Shown here one piece after another: positions 1-7,496 of a stretch of 9,641 nucleotides of DNA. The notes beneath the pieces are model-generated. The model saw nothing but the letters and a program-made list of their open reading frames with translations, was not told where the DNA came from and searched no databases. The position numbers and the translations under genes are program-made. The DNA lies in NCBI GenBank assembly GCA_938041615.1, contig CALISV010000245.1:1-9641 (forward strand). Reading direction: 5' to 3'. How positions within the stretch are numbered: the first letter of the stretch is position 1; the number at the start of each line of letters is the position of its first letter. The DNA comes from an uncultured Campylobacter sp. Lineage in GTDB: Bacteria; Campylobacterota; Campylobacteria; Campylobacterales; Campylobacteraceae.

Positions 1-99
1 TCAGATGTTGTAAAAGATATATATAATAATTCATCAAAGATATTAAATTCATATCAAAATGAAAAACAATATATAATAGATAAAAATGGTATTCGGTAG
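1..99 (+). CDS. 3' end of an unidentified gene (5' truncated by the window)
   Basis: Frame 1 is open from the first base to a TAG at 97-99 and encodes 32 residues ending IIDKNGIR. The piece is hydrophilic and rich in Lys, Asn, Ile and Ser. No start lies in view, so the gene begins outside the window. Its base composition matches the next gene (86-760), whose ATG sits 14 bases inside this frame, as is usual for co-transcribed and translationally coupled genes. The function cannot be told from so short a piece. It could be a chance open frame in AT-rich DNA, but the overlapping arrangement favours a real gene. Confidence 0.45.
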   Translation, partial: SDVVKDIYNNSSKILNSYQNEKQYIIDKNGIR

Positions 100-760
100 T
101 TTCAAAGAAAGTTTTGATAGTTTTGATATACCAAATTTTAATAATAACAAAAATAATGATTTTTCTAATTATAGCAAACAAAAAAATAGAAAGAACAATG
201 ACTTTCTTGATATTGTAAATAATAATGCAAATGATAAAAAGAAAAACTATTATAAAAAGGATAACAATAGAAAAAAGAAATATAATGCAAATCCTTCTAC
301 TGCAAGAAATATTAAAAAATTGGCTCTTAGTGCTTCACTACTTCTTGTAGCATTTGGTGGGTATAAATATCATGAATTAATGAAAAATGATGAAACTAAA
401 GAATTTGAGCAATATATGAAAAATTCTGTAGAAAAAGATCCAATCTTACTTATAAACAACTATTCAAAAGTTAAATCATCTAATTATATGATATATAAGA
501 TGTTGTCAAATAGTAATCCTGAGGATATTGATAAATATAATGAATTAATTGTAGCACTTCCAGAATTTCAAGAAGGTTTAAACAAAAATAATAATGATAA
601 AAACATGGATAGATATAATAAGAGTATTGAGATAATTCTTAAAAATAGAGATTTTATAATGAAAATGATTGATAAAGATCTAGATAGTAAATTAAAAGAA
701 GTTTTAACAAACGAAAATAAAGATAATTTTGGTCTTAATTTGAATGCCAAATATTGCTAA
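86..760 (+). CDS. Asn/Lys-rich single-pass membrane protein of unknown function
   Basis: This 224-residue protein is not one I recognise. Residues 1-75 are extremely rich in Asn, Lys, Asp and Tyr and look disordered. Residues about 77-93 (LALSASLLLVAFGGY core) form one hydrophobic segment, preceded by a basic patch (RNIKK), which predicts a cytoplasmic N-terminus. Residues 95-224 are a hydrophilic, probably alpha-helical domain with alternating Lys/Glu/Asp and Leu/Ile, expected on the outer face of the inner membrane. No catalytic motif is visible. The ATG at 86 has no clear Shine-Dalgarno sequence but overlaps the end of the upstream frame, so coupling is likely; the next in-frame Met is residue 99, after the membrane segment. 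GC and codon use are far more AT-rich than in the nap genes that start 97 bases later, which suggests horizontal acquisition (plasmid, integrative element or phage). Inner-membrane anchored conjugation or secretion accessory protein is a guess only. Confidence 0.75.
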   Translation: MVFGSFKESFDSFDIPNFNNNKNNDFSNYSKQKNRKNNDFLDIVNNNANDKKKNYYKKDNNRKKKYNANPSTARNIKKLALSASLLLVAFGGYKYHELMKNDETKEFEQYMKNSVEKDPILLINNYSKVKSSNYMIYKMLSNSNPEDIDKYNELIVALPEFQEGLNKNNNDKNMDRYNKSIEIILKNRDFIMKMIDKDLDSKLKEVLTNENKDNFGLNLNAKYC

Positions 761-804
761 AGAACTAATTGTTTTTAATCAACTTAAATTTAGGTTGTAA
801 CGGT

Positions 805-810
805 TAATAT
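805..810 (+). promoter_or_regulatory. Possible -10 element of the nap operon
   Basis: TAATAT lies 47 bases before the napA start, in the only gap upstream of the operon, and could serve as a sigma70-type -10 box giving a leader of about 40 nt. The 9-base palindrome TAACGGTTA (798-806) overlaps it and could be an operator. Epsilonproteobacterial promoters rarely have a recognisable -35, so none is claimed. Read-through from the AT-rich gene upstream is an alternative, since no terminator is visible between them. Confidence 0.3.
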
Positions 811-847
811 CCGCCTGATTTTTAAGAACTATCTTAAAAAATAAACG

Positions 848-852
848 AGGAG
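848..852 (+). promoter_or_regulatory. Ribosome binding site of napA
   Basis: AGGAG is followed by a 5-base spacer (ATAAA) and the ATG at 858. It fixes the napA start directly before the twin-arginine signal peptide. Confidence 0.85.
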
Positions 853-857
853 ATAAA

Positions 858-3644
858 ATGGATCGACGAGATTTTATAAAAAGCGCCGCCGCTTCGGCTG
901 CTTGCGCGAGTGCCGGTATAGCGCTGCCTAGCTCTATGGCAGCTGCGCAAAACGCAGCTGAAAAGGGCTGGCGCTGGGATAAAGCTGCATGTAGGTTCTG
1001 TGGAACTGGCTGCGGCGTAATGATCGCAACCAAAGAGGGCAAAATCGTAGCCGTCAAGGGCGACCCTGAAGCACCCGTAAACCGCGGCCTAAACTGCATC
1101 AAAGGCTACTTTAACGCCAAGATCATGTACGGCGCGGACCGCATCACTCAGCCGCTTTTGCGCGTGAACGAAAAGGGCGAATTTGACAAAAAGGGCAAAT
1201 TTAAGCCTATTAGCTGGGAAAAAGCCTTTGACATCATGGCGGAAAAATATAAAGAGACCATGAAGAAAAACGGCGTGCATTCAGCCTGCGTTTTCGGCTC
1301 GGGTCAATACACTATTTTAGAGGGTTATGCAGCCGTCAAACTATGGAAAGCGGGTATTAGAAGCAACTCTATTGACCCGAATGCTCGCCACTGTATGGCG
1401 AGCGCGGTCGTCGGATTTATGCAGACTTTCGGTATCGACGAGCCTGCGGGCTGCTACGACGACATAGAGCTAACCGATACTATCGTGGCTTGGGGCGCTA
1501 ATATGGCCGAGATGCACCCGATACTTTGGGCGCGCGTAAGCGATAAAAAGCTAAGCAATCCCGAGCGCGTAAAGGTCGTAAATTTAAGCACGTATTCGAC
1601 TAGAACGTCAAATATCGCCGATTCCGAGATTATTTTCGCTCCTTCAAGCGACGTTGCTATCTGGAACTACATCGCTCACGAGATCGTTTATAATCATCCT
1701 GAAGCCATTGATTGGGACTACGTAAATAGCCACTGCGTATTTGCGACGGGACCTGCCGATATCGGCTATGGGCTTAGAAATAATCCAAATCACCCTAACT
1801 ACAATACCGAAAAAGACGTCATCGAGACCGAACTTAAAAAGACTTTAAGCAAAAACGAAGGCGTGACTCTGGGCTATCTAGGCTATAAAGAGGGCGACGT
1901 GATGGAAAATAAAAATACGGCTACCGCGGGCAAACACTGGCAAATCACGTTTGAGGAATTTAAAGAAGCTCTTAAACCTTATACGCTTGACTTCTCCGCT
2001 CCGCTAATAAAAGGCGATCCGAACGAGGATTTGGAAGAATTTAAGAAAAAACTAAAGCAACTAGCCGACTGGTACATCGAAAAAGGTAGAAAAGTAGTTA
2101 GCTTTTGGACGATGGGCTTTAACCAGCACCAACGCGGCACTTGGGTAAACGAACAAGCTTATATGGTGCATATGCTACTTGGTAAACAAGCAAAACCGGG
2201 CGAGGGCGCTTTCTCGCTAACCGGACAACCAAGCGCATGCGGAACGGCACGCGAGGTCGGTACTTTCGTTCATCGCTTGCCTGCGGATATGGTCGTAGAT
2301 AACGCCGAACACCGCGAAATAAGCGAGAAAATTTGGAAACTTCCTAAAAACACGCTAAATCCGAAAGTCGCCTCCCACTACGTAAAAATGATGCGCGATA
2401 TGGAAGACGGAAAGATGAAATGGGCGTGGGTACAAGTAAACAACCCGTGGCAAAACACTGCAAACGCAAACCACTGGATCAAAGCAGCGCGCGAGATGGA
2501 TAACTTTATCATCGTTTCCGACCCGTATCCTGGCATCTCGGCTAAGGTTGCCGACCTAATCCTGCCTACTGCGATGATATACGAAAAATGGGGCGCATAC
2601 GGTAACGCGGAGCGCAGAACTCAGCACTGGAGACAACAAGTCCTTCCTGTGGGCGAGGCGATGAGCGACACGTGGCAAATGCTGGAATTTGCTAAGCGCT
2701 TTAAGCTAAAAGAGGTCTGGGGCGAACAAAAAGTGGACGATAAGCTAACGCTCCCAAGCGTGCTAGACGAGGCAAAAGCCATGGGTTATAGCGAAGAAGA
2801 TACGCTATTTGACGTGCTTTTCGCAAACGAAGAGGCTAAGAGCTATCCTGCAAAAGACGCGATAATGGAAGATTTTGATAACTCTGAAGTTTTTGGCGAC
2901 AGCAGAAAAGTAGTCGGCTCAGACGGCAAGGTATTTGAGGGTTACGGATTTTTCGTTCAAAAATATCTTTGGGAAGACTACCGCAAATTTGGCTCCGGTC
3001 ACGGACACGATCTGGCGGACTTTGATACCTATCACAAAGTGCGCGGACTAAGGTGGCCCGTCGTAGACGGTAAAGAAACTCAGTGGAGATTTAACGCCAA
3101 ATACGATCCGTACGCGAAGAAATTTGCCGAAGACGGCAAGCAGTTTGCATTCTACGGCAATAAAAAAGCCAAGTTGCAAAAAGGCGATTTGACCAAAGTA
3201 ACTAGCGGAGACGAGAAATTTTCTATCGCTAATAAAGCCAAAATTTTCTTCCGTCCTTATATGGATCCGTGCGAGATGCCTGATACTACGTATCCTTTCT
3301 GGCTATGCACGGGCCGCGTGTTAGAACACTGGCACTCAGGCACTATGACGATGCGCGTTCCGGAGCTTTACCGCGCCGTACCTGAAGCGCTTTGCTACAT
3401 GCACGAGGGCGATGCGCAAAAGCTAAATTTACAACATAACGACGTAGTTTGGATCGAGTCTCGCCGCGGTAAGGTAAAAGCAAGAATCGATCTGCGCGGA
3501 CGAAATAAACCGCCGATGGGTCTAGTTTACGTGCCGTGGTTTGACGAAAACGTATTTATTAACAAAGTTACTCTTGACGCGACTTGTCCGCTATCAAAAG
3601 AGACCGACTATAAAAAATGCGCGGTTAAAATTTACAAGGCTTAA
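858..3644 (+). CDS. napA: Periplasmic nitrate reductase catalytic subunit NapA
   Basis: NapA reduces nitrate to nitrite in the periplasm, using two electrons from NapB at a Mo-bis(MGD) centre. The 928 residues open with a Tat signal (RRDFIK at 3-8, then an Ala-rich hydrophobic stretch, cleavage likely near residue 30, SMAAA/QN). The [4Fe-4S] ligands are C45, C48, C52 and C80, followed by K82, the conserved lysine between cluster and cofactor. C179 in NARHCMAS is the Mo ligand. A C-terminal dinucleotide-binding domain starts near residue 810 ([16 protein letters not shown]). At 928 residues it is about 100 longer than E. coli NapA (828) and close to epsilonproteobacterial NapA (about 920-930). 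The extra sequence appears as Lys/Glu-rich insertions near 315-350 and 690-800. It is first in the operon and ends 2 bases before napG. No frameshift or missing key residue is seen. Formate dehydrogenase and Nas enzymes are excluded by the neighbouring napGHBFLD genes. Confidence 0.98.
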   Translation: MDRRDFIKSAAASAACASAGIALPSSMAAAQNAAEKGWRWDKAACRFCGTGCGVMIATKEGKIVAVKGDPEAPVNRGLNCIKGYFNAKIMYGADRITQPLLRVNEKGEFDKKGKFKPISWEKAFDIMAEKYKETMKKNGVHSACVFGSGQYTILEGYAAVKLWKAGIRSNSIDPNARHCMASAVVGFMQTFGIDEPAGCYDDIELTDTIVAWGANMAEMHPILWARVSDKKLSNPERVKVVNLSTYSTRTSNIADSEIIFAPSSDVAIWNYIAHEIVYNHPEAIDWDYVNSHCVFATGPADIGYGLRNNPNHPNYNTEKDVIETELKKTLSKNEGVTLGYLGYKEGDVMENKNTATAGKHWQITFEEFKEALKPYTLDFSAPLIKGDPNEDLEEFKKKLKQLADWYIEKGRKVVSFWTMGFNQHQRGTWVNEQAYMVHMLLGKQAKPGEGAFSLTGQPSACGTAREVGTFVHRLPADMVVDNAEHREISEKIWKLPKNTLNPKVASHYVKMMRDMEDGKMKWAWVQVNNPWQNTANANHWIKAAREMDNFIIVSDPYPGISAKVADLILPTAMIYEKWGAYGNAERRTQHWRQQVLPVGEAMSDTWQMLEFAKRFKLKEVWGEQKVDDKLTLPSVLDEAKAMGYSEEDTLFDVLFANEEAKSYPAKDAIMEDFDNSEVFGDSRKVVGSDGKVFEGYGFFVQKYLWEDYRKFGSGHGHDLADFDTYHKVRGLRWPVVDGKETQWRFNAKYDPYAKKFAEDGKQFAFYGNKKAKLQKGDLTKVTSGDEKFSIANKAKIFFRPYMDPCEMPDTTYPFWLCTGRVLEHWHSGTMTMRVPELYRAVPEALCYMHEGDAQKLNLQHNDVVWIESRRGKVKARIDLRGRNKPPMGLVYVPWFDENVFINKVTLDATCPLSKETDYKKCAVKIYKA

Positions 3645-3646
3645 TA

Positions 3647-4411
3647 ATGCAAAATAGAAGAGAGGCTTTAAAATTTGGGTTAAAAGCGATTAGTTTGGTT
3701 CTCGCGGGCGGCTTTATCTGGAGTACGCAAACGACGGCTAAAGCCCAAACTCTACTCATCAGGCCGCCGGGTGCTTTGAAGGAGAAAAATTTCCTTAGCG
3801 AGTGCATACGCTGCGGGCTTTGCGTAGAAGCCTGTCCTTGGGATACGCTTAAGCTTGCGGATTTAGACGACGGATTGCCTTACGGCACTCCGTTTTATAC
3901 TCCGCGAAATATCCCTTGCTATATGTGTCCGGATATCCCGTGCACGGTCGCCTGTCCGACCGGCGCGCTAGATACGAAGCTAGTGAGCGAAGATAACGGC
4001 AAGCTAAATATAAACAAAGCGCAAATGGGTATCGCTGTGCTGGATCCAAATTTCTGCATCGCTTACGAGGGACTTCGCTGCGACGCTTGCTACCGCGCCT
4101 GTCCTTTGATAGACAAGGCGTTGAAGCTTGAATACGTTCGCAACGAGCGAACGCAAAAGCATGCGTTTTTTAAACCTGTCGTGGACGCCGACTACTGCAC
4201 GGGTTGTGGCATGTGCGAGCAAGTTTGCGTGACGCCAAAAGCCTCTATCTTCGTGCTTCCGCGCGAGATAGGGCTAGGCTCTAGCAACGAACAGTACGTA
4301 AAAGGCTGGGTCGAGGGCGCTGATAAAAAACTAAAAGACGCTGAGCCAAAAGAGTTTAAAACCGACGAGAAAAAGCTAAACGACTATCTAAATAGCGGAG
4401 ATTTGCTATGA
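3647..4411 (+). CDS. napG: Ferredoxin-type protein NapG, periplasmic part of the NapGH quinol dehydrogenase
   Basis: NapG carries electrons from the membrane protein NapH to NapB on the periplasmic side. Its 254 residues begin with a Tat-like signal (NRREALKFG, hydrophobic segment about 13-26), which may also act as an uncleaved anchor. Four [4Fe-4S] motifs follow: C53/C56/C59/C63 (CIRCGLCVEACP), C91/C94/C99/C103 (CYMCPDIPCTVACP), C137/C145/C148/C152 (CIAYEGLRCDACYRAC) and C184/C187/C190/C194 (CTGCGMCEQVC). All sixteen ligands are present. The C-terminal 50 residues are Lys/Glu/Asp-rich. The start lies 2 bases after the napA stop and the end overlaps napH by 4 bases (ATGA). Because no napC is present, NapGH is the likely sole electron entry to NapAB. 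The similar MauM subfamily is excluded by the operon. Confidence 0.97.
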   Translation: MQNRREALKFGLKAISLVLAGGFIWSTQTTAKAQTLLIRPPGALKEKNFLSECIRCGLCVEACPWDTLKLADLDDGLPYGTPFYTPRNIPCYMCPDIPCTVACPTGALDTKLVSEDNGKLNINKAQMGIAVLDPNFCIAYEGLRCDACYRACPLIDKALKLEYVRNERTQKHAFFKPVVDADYCTGCGMCEQVCVTPKASIFVLPREIGLGSSNEQYVKGWVEGADKKLKDAEPKEFKTDEKKLNDYLNSGDLL

Positions 4412-5199
4412 AATATTTGATTTTAAGAAGGATAAGTCAAATTTTGATCCTAGGGCTGTTTTTTGCGAGCAACTACTACGGAATTAAAATTTTACAAGGC
4501 AATCTCAGTTCGTCTTTGCTTTTCGGAGTCGTTCCTCTTAGCGATCCGTTTGCCGTTTTGCAGTTATATCTAGCTAGTTTTAGTATCGCTTCTGGTGCAC
4601 TTGTCGGGGCTGCTATCGTGTTTGCTTTTTACGCGATTGTCGCTCCGCGCGCCTTTTGCAGCTGGGTTTGCCCGGTAAACATCATCACCGAAACCGCTCG
4701 CTGGGTCAGAGTAAAGCTTGGCTACGATAAAGATAAAAAATTCGTAAATTTCACGAGAAGCGCGAGATATTACGTTTTGGGATTTACGCTTTTTATCTCG
4801 CTAGTCACTTCGGCTCCGGCGTTTGAGGGCATTAGCTTTATCGGCATCATTCAGCGCGGCGTCATCTACGGCGGCACGCTGTGGCTGTTTGTGGCGTTTG
4901 GAGTGTTTGCGATAGACGCGTTTATCGGCGATAGATTAGTCTGCTCAAAGCTTTGTCCGCTGGGCGCTTTTTACGCGATAGCCGGCAAATTTGCCCTTAT
5001 CAGGGTAAAGCACGATGCGGCTAGCTGCACTAGCTGCATGAAGTGTAAGCTAATCTGCCCAGAAAACCAAGTGCTTGGCATCATCGGCAAGCAAAGCGGG
5101 TTTATAACCTCGAGCGAGTGCATCAGCTGCGGACGCTGTATCGACGTCTGCGATGACGACGCGCTCAAATTTAATATAAGAAATTTAAGGAGAAATTAA
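4408..5199 (+). CDS. napH: Membrane quinol dehydrogenase subunit NapH
   Basis: NapH is the inner-membrane partner of NapG and oxidises menaquinol. The 263 residues contain four likely membrane helices (about 9-29, 55-79, 120-137 and 155-171). Two CxxxCP motifs lie at the membrane surface (C84/C88 in FCSWVCP and C179/C183 in VCSKLCP) and are characteristic of NapH. Two C-terminal [4Fe-4S] sets, C207/C210/C213/C217 (CTSCMKCKLICP) and C238/C241/C244/C248 (CISCGRCIDVC), are expected in the cytoplasm. The second set lacks the usual Pro after the last Cys (CDDD). GGAG at 4397-4400 with a 7-base spacer supports the ATG at 4408, which overlaps the napG stop. The stop shares one base with the napB start (TAATG). 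NosR or CcoG family membership is less likely given length and context. Confidence 0.96.
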   Translation: MKYLILRRISQILILGLFFASNYYGIKILQGNLSSSLLFGVVPLSDPFAVLQLYLASFSIASGALVGAAIVFAFYAIVAPRAFCSWVCPVNIITETARWVRVKLGYDKDKKFVNFTRSARYYVLGFTLFISLVTSAPAFEGISFIGIIQRGVIYGGTLWLFVAFGVFAIDAFIGDRLVCSKLCPLGAFYAIAGKFALIRVKHDAASCTSCMKCKLICPENQVLGIIGKQSGFITSSECISCGRCIDVCDDDALKFNIRNLRRN

Positions 5200-5717
5200 T
5201 GAAAGCTAATAAGCTTATTTTTGGAGTCGTTTGCGCCGCTGCGCTACTCATCGGCTGCAATAACCCTAGCGTCGGCGACGTATCAGGCTTAAGAACGGCC
5301 GAAGTTACCGACGAGAACGTAACTTTAGCGGATATCAACTGGACTAGCCCGATGCCCGGAGAATCTACTAGATACGATCGTTCGTTTGAAAACGCTCCGC
5401 CGCTAATCCCTCACGATATTTCCGATTTAATCCCGATCACCAAAGACAACAATATGTGCGTGAGCTGTCATATGCCCGAGGTTGCCGAGAGCGTGGGCGC
5501 TACGCCGATCCCTAAATCGCATCTTTACAGTATAAGATTTAATAAAGATAAAGGCGGCGAACTAAGTCAAGATCGCTATAACTGCACCACTTGCCACGTT
5601 CCTCAAGCAAACGTTAAACCGCGCGTGAAAAATAACTTCAAGCCTGACTTTAGCCGTCAGCAAGACGCGCAACACCGATCAAACCTTCTAGATATACTAA
5701 ACGAAGGCGTTAGGTGA
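5199..5717 (+). CDS. napB: Dihaem cytochrome c subunit NapB, possibly a lipoprotein
   Basis: NapB passes electrons from NapG to NapA. The 172-residue product has two c-type haem sites, C87-V-S-C90-H91 and C129-T-T-C132-H133. Conserved histidines H72 (PLIPHDI) and H108 (PKSHLY) are the expected distal haem ligands, giving bis-His haems as known for NapB. The N-terminus has a short basic region, a hydrophobic core and ALLIGC-NN ending at C20, which fits a lipobox (L-I-G-C). If processed, NapB would be lipid-anchored rather than freely soluble. An ordinary Sec signal cut near the same place cannot be excluded, because NapB is usually soluble. The strong site AAGGAG (5187-5192) precedes the ATG by 6 bases. 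The stop overlaps the napF GTG start by 4 bases. Confidence 0.96.
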   Translation: MKANKLIFGVVCAAALLIGCNNPSVGDVSGLRTAEVTDENVTLADINWTSPMPGESTRYDRSFENAPPLIPHDISDLIPITKDNNMCVSCHMPEVAESVGATPIPKSHLYSIRFNKDKGGELSQDRYNCTTCHVPQANVKPRVKNNFKPDFSRQQDAQHRSNLLDILNEGVR

Positions 5718-6184
5718 GCGTATCCAGACGCGAGCTATTTACTAAATTTTTGGGCGGCAAAACCGCTCAAAAATTTATCGCGCCGCCTTATTTTTGCGGC
5801 GAATTTAACTGCGCTGATTGCGAAGCGCCTTGCGTTAGCGCTTGCGATAGAGAGCTTTTAAGCTTTGAAAATGAAAGAGTAAATTTTAAATTTAAGTCCT
5901 TGGGTTGTAACTTTTGTAAAGAGTGCGCGCTCGCTTGCGAAGAGGCGGGACGAGAGGTTTTAAATTTAAAATTCGCGGCTACTATAGAAGCTAAAATTTT
6001 TATCGACGTGCATAGCTGTCTTGCGTGGAACGGCACGATTTGCTGTAGCTGTCAGGATGTTTGCAAATTTAGAGCGATCGATTTTTTAGGCGTTTTTCGC
6101 CCGAGCGTAAATCTAAAATGCACGGGTTGCGCGCAATGTATGGAAGTTTGCTTCGCTAATAGTATCAAAATGGAGGCGTTATGA
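5714..6184 (+). CDS. napF: Ferredoxin-type protein NapF
   Basis: NapF is a cytoplasmic iron-sulfur protein that in E. coli binds NapA and is implicated in its maturation before Tat export. The 156 residues begin at a GTG overlapping the napB stop (GTGA), with GAAGG at 5703-5707 as a weak ribosome site. The N-terminal SRRELF resembles a twin-arginine motif but no hydrophobic segment follows, as is usual for NapF. Four Cys sets are visible: C33/C36/C40/C44 with C28 nearby; C65/C68/C71/C75; C102 with C110 or C111, C113 and C117; and C136/C139/C142/C146. The first set has spacing CxxCxxxCxxxC instead of the ferredoxin CxxCxxCxxxC, and Pro is missing after the last Cys in every set. Sequence is more divergent than in the other nap genes, but position and Cys pattern make the call firm. 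C. jejuni lacks this gene. Confidence 0.9.
   Translation: MSVSRRELFTKFLGGKTAQKFIAPPYFCGEFNCADCEAPCVSACDRELLSFENERVNFKFKSLGCNFCKECALACEEAGREVLNLKFAATIEAKIFIDVHSCLAWNGTICCSCQDVCKFRAIDFLGVFRPSVNLKCTGCAQCMEVCFANSIKMEAL
6172..6176 (+). promoter_or_regulatory. Ribosome binding site of napL inside napF
   Basis: GGAGG lies 4 bases upstream of the ATG at 6181, within the last codons of napF. It supports independent loading at the overlapping napF/napL junction. Confidence 0.7.
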
Positions 6185-7152
6185 GAAAATTTATTTTATT
6201 TTTTACGGCGATTTTTTGCTTAAATTTGACCGCAAATTTAGCGGCGGCACCGCTTGAGATCTCGCAACCGGACAAGGTCATAAAAGCTGGTGCAAACGTG
6301 ATAAGCTCAAATTTGATAGATGAAATTTTATATCTGGGCACGGACGGCAGCGAGCTTGATATCTACGACATAAAGGCGGATAAATTTTTAGAACCGATTA
6401 AATTTCGCACGGTCAAAACGCACTTTAGCGACGAAGAGTCCGCAAAAATTTTTAGCATCGACCGCCTGGGCGATATGCTTTTGGTTTTAACCGAGATGGA
6501 CTACAACGAGCGATATTTGTACGTTTTTAAAAAAGAAAATGACGGCTGGAGCGAGGTTAGCAATATGCACCTAGCTAACAAATCCGCTAAAAAAGCCTTT
6601 TTCATAGATGAAAAAACGGCGGTTGTATCGGATTTCGGCAATGAAATTTACTATATCGACCTAGAGAGTAAAAAAGCTGTTTTCAAACACAAATTTTCCA
6701 TCGCGCTTTACGTGGATTTTGAGATCAACAAAACCCGCGACAAAATCGCTATCGGAGCCGAAAGCGGCGTGATTTATATCTATAATCTAAAAACTCGCCA
6801 AACCGAGCAAACGCTAAATTTCTTTAAAGACAATATGTACGACATCGACTACAAAAATGACGTCGTAGCCGTTGGCTGCATCGACAAACAAGCAGGCGTT
6901 TTTAACGGCTCGATGAGCTATTTTAAGTCTGATTTTATCGTTTATGCGACGGGGCTTAGCGACGACGCCAAAACGCTAGCGTATATGAACGGCGAAGAGA
7001 GCGATATCCTGGTCTACGACATCGCAAGCAAAACAAAACTCGCGACCGTAAAAACCGGACAGCAAATTTTAAATGAAATTTACCTCTCCGATAGCGGTAG
7101 GCTAATCAGCGTCGCGTACGAAAAAGAGGTTAAATTTTGGAGCGTAAAATGA
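6181..7152 (+). CDS. napL: NapL, periplasmic WD40-like propeller protein of the nap operon
   Basis: NapL is found in epsilonproteobacterial nap operons and its biochemical role is not settled. The 323 residues start with a Sec signal peptide (basic MRK, hydrophobic FILFFTAIFCLNLTANL, cleavage likely after AAA at 21-23), so it acts in the periplasm. The rest is a series of short beta-strand repeats with the rhythm of a beta-propeller, for example GTDGSELDIYDI, GAESGVIYIYNLKTR, NGEESDILVYDIASKT and DSGRLISVAYEKEVKFWSV, the last matching a WD-repeat end. No CxxCH haem site or Fe-S motif is present, so it is not an obvious electron carrier; a scaffold or assembly role is inference. It overlaps napF and napD by 4 bases each (ATGA). 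Confidence 0.88.
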   Translation: MRKFILFFTAIFCLNLTANLAAAPLEISQPDKVIKAGANVISSNLIDEILYLGTDGSELDIYDIKADKFLEPIKFRTVKTHFSDEESAKIFSIDRLGDMLLVLTEMDYNERYLYVFKKENDGWSEVSNMHLANKSAKKAFFIDEKTAVVSDFGNEIYYIDLESKKAVFKHKFSIALYVDFEINKTRDKIAIGAESGVIYIYNLKTRQTEQTLNFFKDNMYDIDYKNDVVAVGCIDKQAGVFNGSMSYFKSDFIVYATGLSDDAKTLAYMNGEESDILVYDIASKTKLATVKTGQQILNEIYLSDSGRLISVAYEKEVKFWSVK

Positions 7153-7496
7153 ACATATCAAGTGCGATAGTATATACCAAAGATGGAAACGAAGCCGCCG
7201 AGGTAGCCAAAAGAATCGAACAAGTACAAGGCTGCGAGGTCATCGCCGCGCAAGACGGCAAGATTGTAGTCGTGATGAGCGCGGAAAATTTAGACGGCGA
7301 GATAGAGCTTTTTAAGGCGCTAGAGGGCGTAGAGGGCGTCTCAGGAGCTGCGATGATATACAGCTATCAAGAGGATTTGCAACAAGATATCGAAAGCATT
7401 AAAAAAAGCGGCAAGATAAGCGAAATTTTACTCGACGAAAACATCGATGCCAAGGATATCGTATACAACGGCCACGTCGGCGATAGGGTAAAATAA
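7149..7496 (+). CDS. napD: NapD, signal-peptide-binding chaperone for NapA
   Basis: NapD is a small cytoplasmic protein that binds the Tat signal of NapA and delays export until cofactor insertion. I place the start at the ATG at 7149, giving 115 residues beginning MNISSAIVYT. It overlaps the napL stop by 4 bases, as at the other junctions, and has GGAG at 7139-7142 with a 6-base spacer. An in-frame TTG at 7137 would add four residues but would use that site as coding sequence. The N-terminal beta strand (SSAIVYT), a helix with IEQVQGCEV and a second strand pair (GKIVVVMSAENLD) fit the ferredoxin-like fold of the NapD family. The tail after residue 80 is acidic and helical. It is the last gene of the operon. 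Confidence 0.93.
   Translation: MNISSAIVYTKDGNEAAEVAKRIEQVQGCEVIAAQDGKIVVVMSAENLDGEIELFKALEGVEGVSGAAMIYSYQEDLQQDIESIKKSGKISEILLDENIDAKDIVYNGHVGDRVK

Noticed and set aside
779..1102. Minus-strand open frame of 107 codons over the start of napA
   Set aside because: It is the antisense shadow of the high-GC napA start, with no ribosome site or protein-like family pattern. Other short minus-strand frames in napA, napG, napH, napF and the porin were rejected for the same reason.
858..3644. Insertions in NapA (near residues 315-350 and 690-800) as a sign of fusion or transfer
   Set aside because: Extra length of about 100 residues over E. coli NapA is normal for epsilonproteobacterial NapA, and the reading frame and composition are continuous.
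5714..5760. Tat export of NapF through its SRRELF motif
   Set aside because: No hydrophobic segment follows the paired arginines. NapF proteins commonly carry this motif and are cytoplasmic.
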